The notes under the pieces were generated by a model, which ran no database searches, was not told where the DNA came from, and was given only the letters and a program-made list of their open reading frames with translations. This document shows, piece after piece, positions 61,157-64,000 of a DNA stretch of 64,000 nt. The DNA comes from Streptomyces hundungensis (GTDB taxonomy: Bacteria; Actinomycetota; Actinomycetes; Streptomycetales; Streptomycetaceae). Each line of letters starts with the position of its first letter. Within the stretch, counting starts at the first letter, position 1. The DNA is taken from positions 2,108,001 through 2,172,000 of the forward strand of contig NZ_CP032698.1 in NCBI RefSeq assembly GCF_003627815.1. Reading direction: 5' to 3'. A program made the translations under genes and the position numbers.

Positions 61157-61927
61157 TCAGACCTGCGACGTGATCATGGCGCGGGAGGTCGCCCGGGCGC
61201 TCGTACAGACGAGCCGGGCCAGCGCGTGCGCGGAGGTGCTGCCGTGGCGTACCACCAGCGAGACTGCGGCGATCACTCCACCGCCACGACCGTGCACCGG
61301 GGCGGCGACCGACAGCGCGTCCATCGTGACCTGGCGGTCGCTGACCGCATAGCCATGGGTCCGCGCCTCGGCCAGCATGCGCCGCAGCTCCCGCGGATCG
61401 GTGACCGTGCATGGCGTGAAGCGCTCGAAGGGGCCGGCGAGCGCCTGCTCCTGCACCTCGTCGGGGGCGTGCGCGAGCAGTACCAGCCCGACGCCAGTGG
61501 CCGTGAGGGCGAAACGCCCGCCCACCCGCGTCAGCACGGGCACCGCACCGGACCCCGCGATGCGCTCGACGAAGACCACCTCCGTCCCCTCGCGCACCGC
61601 GAGCTGAACGTTCTCTCGGGTGATCTGGGAGAGGTCCTCCAGGAACGGCAGCGCCCGCTCGCGCAGGCCCTGTCCGCGCGGCGCGAGGGCGGCGACCTCC
61701 CACAGCCGCAGGCCGACGCGGTAGCACCCCTTGTCACCGCGCTCCAGCGCTCCCCAGGCGATGAGCTCACCGAGCATCCGGTGCACGGTCGACACCGGCA
61801 GCCCGGACCGCCGGGACAGCTCACTCAGCGTCATCTCCGGGCAGCTCGCGCTGAACGCCCCGAGGATCTGCAGGGCGCGGCCCAGCACGGGCCCGGTGGC
61901 CGACTCGGAGCCGCGGCGACGGGTCAT
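61157..61927 (-). CDS. IclR-family transcriptional regulator
   Basis: A 256-residue IclR protein: winged helix ALQILGAFSASCPEMTLSEL, then SRRSGLPVSTVHRMLGEL, and an effector domain with NVQLAVREGTEVVFVERI and SVAAPVHGRGGGVIAAVSL. The frame is open to a GTG at 62053, but the ATG at 61927 has GGAGGGGG upstream and gives the usual short N-terminus. It precedes the van genes on the same strand and probably senses an aromatic acid. Confidence 0.85.
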   Translation of the reverse strand: MTRRRGSESATGPVLGRALQILGAFSASCPEMTLSELSRRSGLPVSTVHRMLGELIAWGALERGDKGCYRVGLRLWEVAALAPRGQGLRERALPFLEDLSQITRENVQLAVREGTEVVFVERIAGSGAVPVLTRVGGRFALTATGVGLVLLAHAPDEVQEQALAGPFERFTPCTVTDPRELRRMLAEARTHGYAVSDRQVTMDALSVAAPVHGRGGGVIAAVSLVVRHGSTSAHALARLVCTSARATSRAMITSQV

Positions 61928-62330
61928 CGAGGCGGCGCCCCCTCCGTCCGCCGCGGGTGAAGGCACCTCATCGGCATGCTGCGGCTCACGTACGAGCGAG
62001 TCTTCCAAGGCGCCCTCACCGATTCCCGACTGTGCGTTCCGGTCGGCCGTCACGCGGCCGCCCGCAGCGGCCTGCCTGACGACCCCCGGGCGACTCGTCC
62101 AAAGCCGTGGCGGTCAGTGTGCAAGAAGGTCGCGGCCACGTCGAGACGTCGAAACCCCCCTGTCACGGCCGCGCCACGGAACGCGAGCAGCGCGGAGCCG
62201 GGCCCGGAGGGCCCGCACCGGCCCCGGCGGGCGGGACGCTCCACCGCACGGGTCGAGGAGCACGCGGTCCCCGCATGGTGAACGACAGTTTTCGCGACAG
62301 TTTGCGCGCGGCCCATCGACCATGCGCTGA

Positions 62331-62953
62331 GCCGCCGCTGGAGCGCGCGACACTCAACTCGGCCTGCGGGGTGCCCTGATCAACGGCCACACGCACGGCG
62401 AATACCTGGACGCGGCCAAGTTCCGACCGGTCTGGGAGCGCGCCGAGGCCCTCGGCGTACCGATCTACCTGCACCCGGCCAGCTCCTACGACGTGTGGCA
62501 CAACCTGCGCGGCCACGAGGAACTGATCGGGCCGATGTGGAGCTGGGGCGTGGAGACCGCGACCCACGCCCTGCGGATCGTCTTCGGAGGCGTCTTCGAC
62601 CGCTTCCCCGATGCCACCTCGTCCTCGGCCACATGGGCGAAGGACTCCCCGGCCACCTGTGGCGCCTGGCCAGCCGCTGGGACTTCCTCAACCAGCGCGG
62701 CATCCGCCTGGCCAGGCCACGTCCCTCGGACTACATCCGCGACAACATCATGATCACCACCAGCGGGGTCTGCGCACACGCCCCGCTACTCGGCAGCCTG
62801 CTCGCGCTCGGTGCCGACCGCATCATGTTCTCCACCGATTACCCCCTGGAAAGCAACCACGAAGCCGTCCACTTCATCGAGACCGCCCCGATCAGCGAAC
62901 CCGACCGCGCCAAGATCTGCCACCTCAACGCCGAGCGCCTGCTCCGCCTCTGA
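62331..62953 (+). pseudogene. Amidohydrolase-2 / aromatic decarboxylase-like, truncated and frameshifted
   Basis: Two consecutive frames make one product: GALINGHTHGEYLDAAKF, PIYLHPASSYDVW and VFDRFPDA in the first, then LVLGHMGEGLPGHLWRLASR, IMITTSGVCAHAPLL and IMFSTDYPLESNHEAV in the second. The join needs one extra base near 62617-62619, where ACCTCGTC stands for an expected ACCCTCGTC. The N-terminal third, with the HxH metal motif, is also missing, because an in-frame TGA ends at 62330. The family includes 5-carboxyvanillate and resorcylate decarboxylases, fitting the van genes. Non-functional as it stands, unless the base is a sequencing error. Confidence 0.75.
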
Positions 62954-63052
62954 TGGCTCCGACGCACCCCTCCACCAGAGGGACAAGCAGTTGGAGCTCT
63001 CAGCCGGTCGCCATGCCCGGGGCCTAATTCCGCGCGTGCCGTCGTGGCAGCC

Positions 63053-63496
63053 TCACTCCGAGCTCGGGGAGGGCGGCCGGCCCCACGGAGTTTCCAGCGT
63101 CGCCCGCAGGGCATCGACCGCCTCCTGGCCGATCCGCTCGGCGAGCTGCGCTTCCAGCCGGTCAAGGATGATGCCGGCCTGACGGTGTGCGCGTTCTCCT
63201 TCACTGGTGCGGCGAATCAAGCGCTGTCGGGCGGAGGCGGGGTCCGGGACTTGTTGGAGCAGCCCGGTGGCGACGAGGCCGTGCACGGCCTGGTGCGCGG
63301 TCTGCCGTGTGACGCCCATGCGCCGGGCCAGCTCGGAGACCGTGGTGCCCTGGTCGTCCAGCACGGCGAAGAGCTGGGCCTGCGTCGGGGACACCGGCGT
63401 GGCTCCGGCTGCTTCCAGGGCCGCCAGCAGTCCTTCTTCGAACCAGCGCCGGGCGTCGCCGAGCAACTGGGGGAGGTTACGGCGGGTGGACTGCAT
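63053..63496 (-). CDS. MarR-family transcriptional regulator
   Basis: A 147-residue MarR protein: PTQAQLFAVLDDQGTTVSEL, then ARRMGVTRQTAHQAVHGLV (recognition helix), then QQVPDPASARQRLIRRTSEG (wing). It is divergent from the cupin gene, with a perfect palindrome between them. The same palindrome lies before the XapX genes, so its regulon may include both. Confidence 0.88.
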   Translation of the reverse strand: MQSTRRNLPQLLGDARRWFEEGLLAALEAAGATPVSPTQAQLFAVLDDQGTTVSELARRMGVTRQTAHQAVHGLVATGLLQQVPDPASARQRLIRRTSEGERAHRQAGIILDRLEAQLAERIGQEAVDALRATLETPWGRPPSPSSE

Positions 63497-63554
63497 CTGT
63501 TCCTCACCATGGGGCCGGGCTCGTCATCCAACGCTTGATTATCGACACCCTCCC

Positions 63555-63573
63555 ATGTCAGGCTACCTGACAT
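63555..63573. promoter_or_regulatory. MarR operator between marR and the cupin gene
   Basis: ATGTCAGG-CTA-CCTGACAT, a perfect 8-bp inverted repeat with a 3-bp centre, is typical of MarR operators. It lies 31 bp before the cupin start and 59 bp before the MarR start. Confidence 0.8.
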
Positions 63574-63603
63574 TCTTGGCGGAGTCCGATCACCGGAGGA
63601 CAC

Positions 63604-64000
63604 ATGACCATCGAGTACGCCACCCGCTACCGGCAGGCATCACGGATACCCGCGGAGCCGGGCAAGCCCTACTTCATCGAGAAGGGAGAGGGGGACCGCG
63701 CCCATCTGTTCGGCGACCTGATCACCATCTACGCGGGCGGGGAGCAGACCGAGAACACCTTCAACTTCTTCACCGTCGAGGGCCCCAAAGGCGACCTCAT
63801 CCCGGCCCACCTGCACACCGACACCCACGAGGTCTTCTACATCACCCAGGGCGCGGTCCGGCTGTTCGTCGAGGACACCGAGGGCAACCAGCAGGAGAAG
63901 CTGCTCACGCCCGGCGACTTCGGCTTCGTACCGAAGAACTGCCGCCACGCCTACCGCATGGAGCGCCACCACAGCCAGGTCGTCGGCGTCGCCGCCGGTC
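63604..64000 (+). CDS. Cupin-domain protein, quercetin-dioxygenase-like (partial)
   Basis: The first 132 residues of a cupin protein that runs off the window: FNFFTVEGPKGDLIPAHLHT, then DTHEVFYITQGAVRLF (the G(X)5HXH(X)3,4E(X)6G motif), and LTPGDFGFVPKNCRHAYRM (second motif). The layout matches bacterial quercetin 2,3-dioxygenases and related pirin-like bicupins. GGAGG precedes the ATG. It is likely repressed by the divergent MarR. Confidence 0.8.
   Translation, partial: MTIEYATRYRQASRIPAEPGKPYFIEKGEGDRAHLFGDLITIYAGGEQTENTFNFFTVEGPKGDLIPAHLHTDTHEVFYITQGAVRLFVEDTEGNQQEKLLTPGDFGFVPKNCRHAYRMERHHSQVVGVAAG

Overview
The window is high-GC actinobacterial DNA, almost certainly Streptomyces. The evidence is strongly G/C-biased third codon positions, frequent GTG and TTG starts, ATGA/GTGA stop-start overlaps, TTA (bldA-type) codons in a SARP regulator, an F420-type LLM oxidoreductase, a SepF-like protein, and a 22-bp terminal-inverted-repeat miniature element of streptomycete type. 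I saw no rRNA, tRNA or CRISPR array.

Layout. (1) 0-12 kb is ordinary chromosome: arginine deiminase and ornithine carbamoyltransferase, homocysteine methyltransferase and an LLM oxidoreductase, a MarR pair, a MazG-like protein with an AAA ATPase, a SepF-like protein, and fur divergent from katG. (2) About 12-51 kb looks like one large biosynthetic region made of three long minus-strand operons plus plus-strand regulation and export genes. Operon I (22.2 to 13.0 kb): a P-loop kinase, a GH3-type acyl-amide ligase, an O-methyltransferase, an FAD oxygenase, a class-I aminoacyl-tRNA-synthetase-like protein, an unknown protein, a LysR ligand domain without HTH, a hydrolase and a methyltransferase. 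Operon II (33.9 to 24.5 kb): phosphohexomutase, RmlB, RmlA, a hexapeptide-repeat acyltransferase, a glycosyltransferase, a chorismate-lyase-like protein, a prenyltransferase-repeat protein and an amidohydrolase. Operon III (48.6 to 39.3 kb): a 22-residue peptide behind a perfect Shine-Dalgarno, a 13-bp hairpin, an AsnB-type amidotransferase, a nucleotidyltransferase, a PqqD-like RRE protein, a 46-residue mersacidin-leader-like peptide, LanM, NadC, an unknown protein and a second kinase. A divergent MFS exporter and an AurF-like di-iron oxygenase flank operon III.

Regulation. A SARP with a C-terminal MmyB-like ligand domain (37.8 kb, three TTA codons) lies between operons II and III. Operons I and II start from promoters carrying the same three heptamers at exact 11-bp spacing, 8 bp from an identical -10, which is the known SARP arrangement. 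A TetR gene and a near-identical palindrome in front of two plus-strand MFS/NTF2-like modules indicate a second control layer. One MFS copy is an in-frame chimera with the SARP's ligand domain.

The candidate undescribed system is operon III, read with operons I and II. It is RiPP-like, but neither small peptide contains Cys, the LanM has intact catalytic motifs, and the lanthipeptide-like leader has no core. I do not recognise it as a known pathway.

(3) 51-64 kb is catabolic and accessory DNA: a PucR regulator with ferredoxin reductase and fatty-acid desaturase, a scarred stretch of gene fragments (RNA methyltransferase tail, TetR tail), two XapX-type membrane proteins, a vanillate-demethylase-like VanA/VanB pair with an MFS transporter and IclR regulator, a frameshifted amidohydrolase, and a MarR/cupin pair that runs off the right edge.
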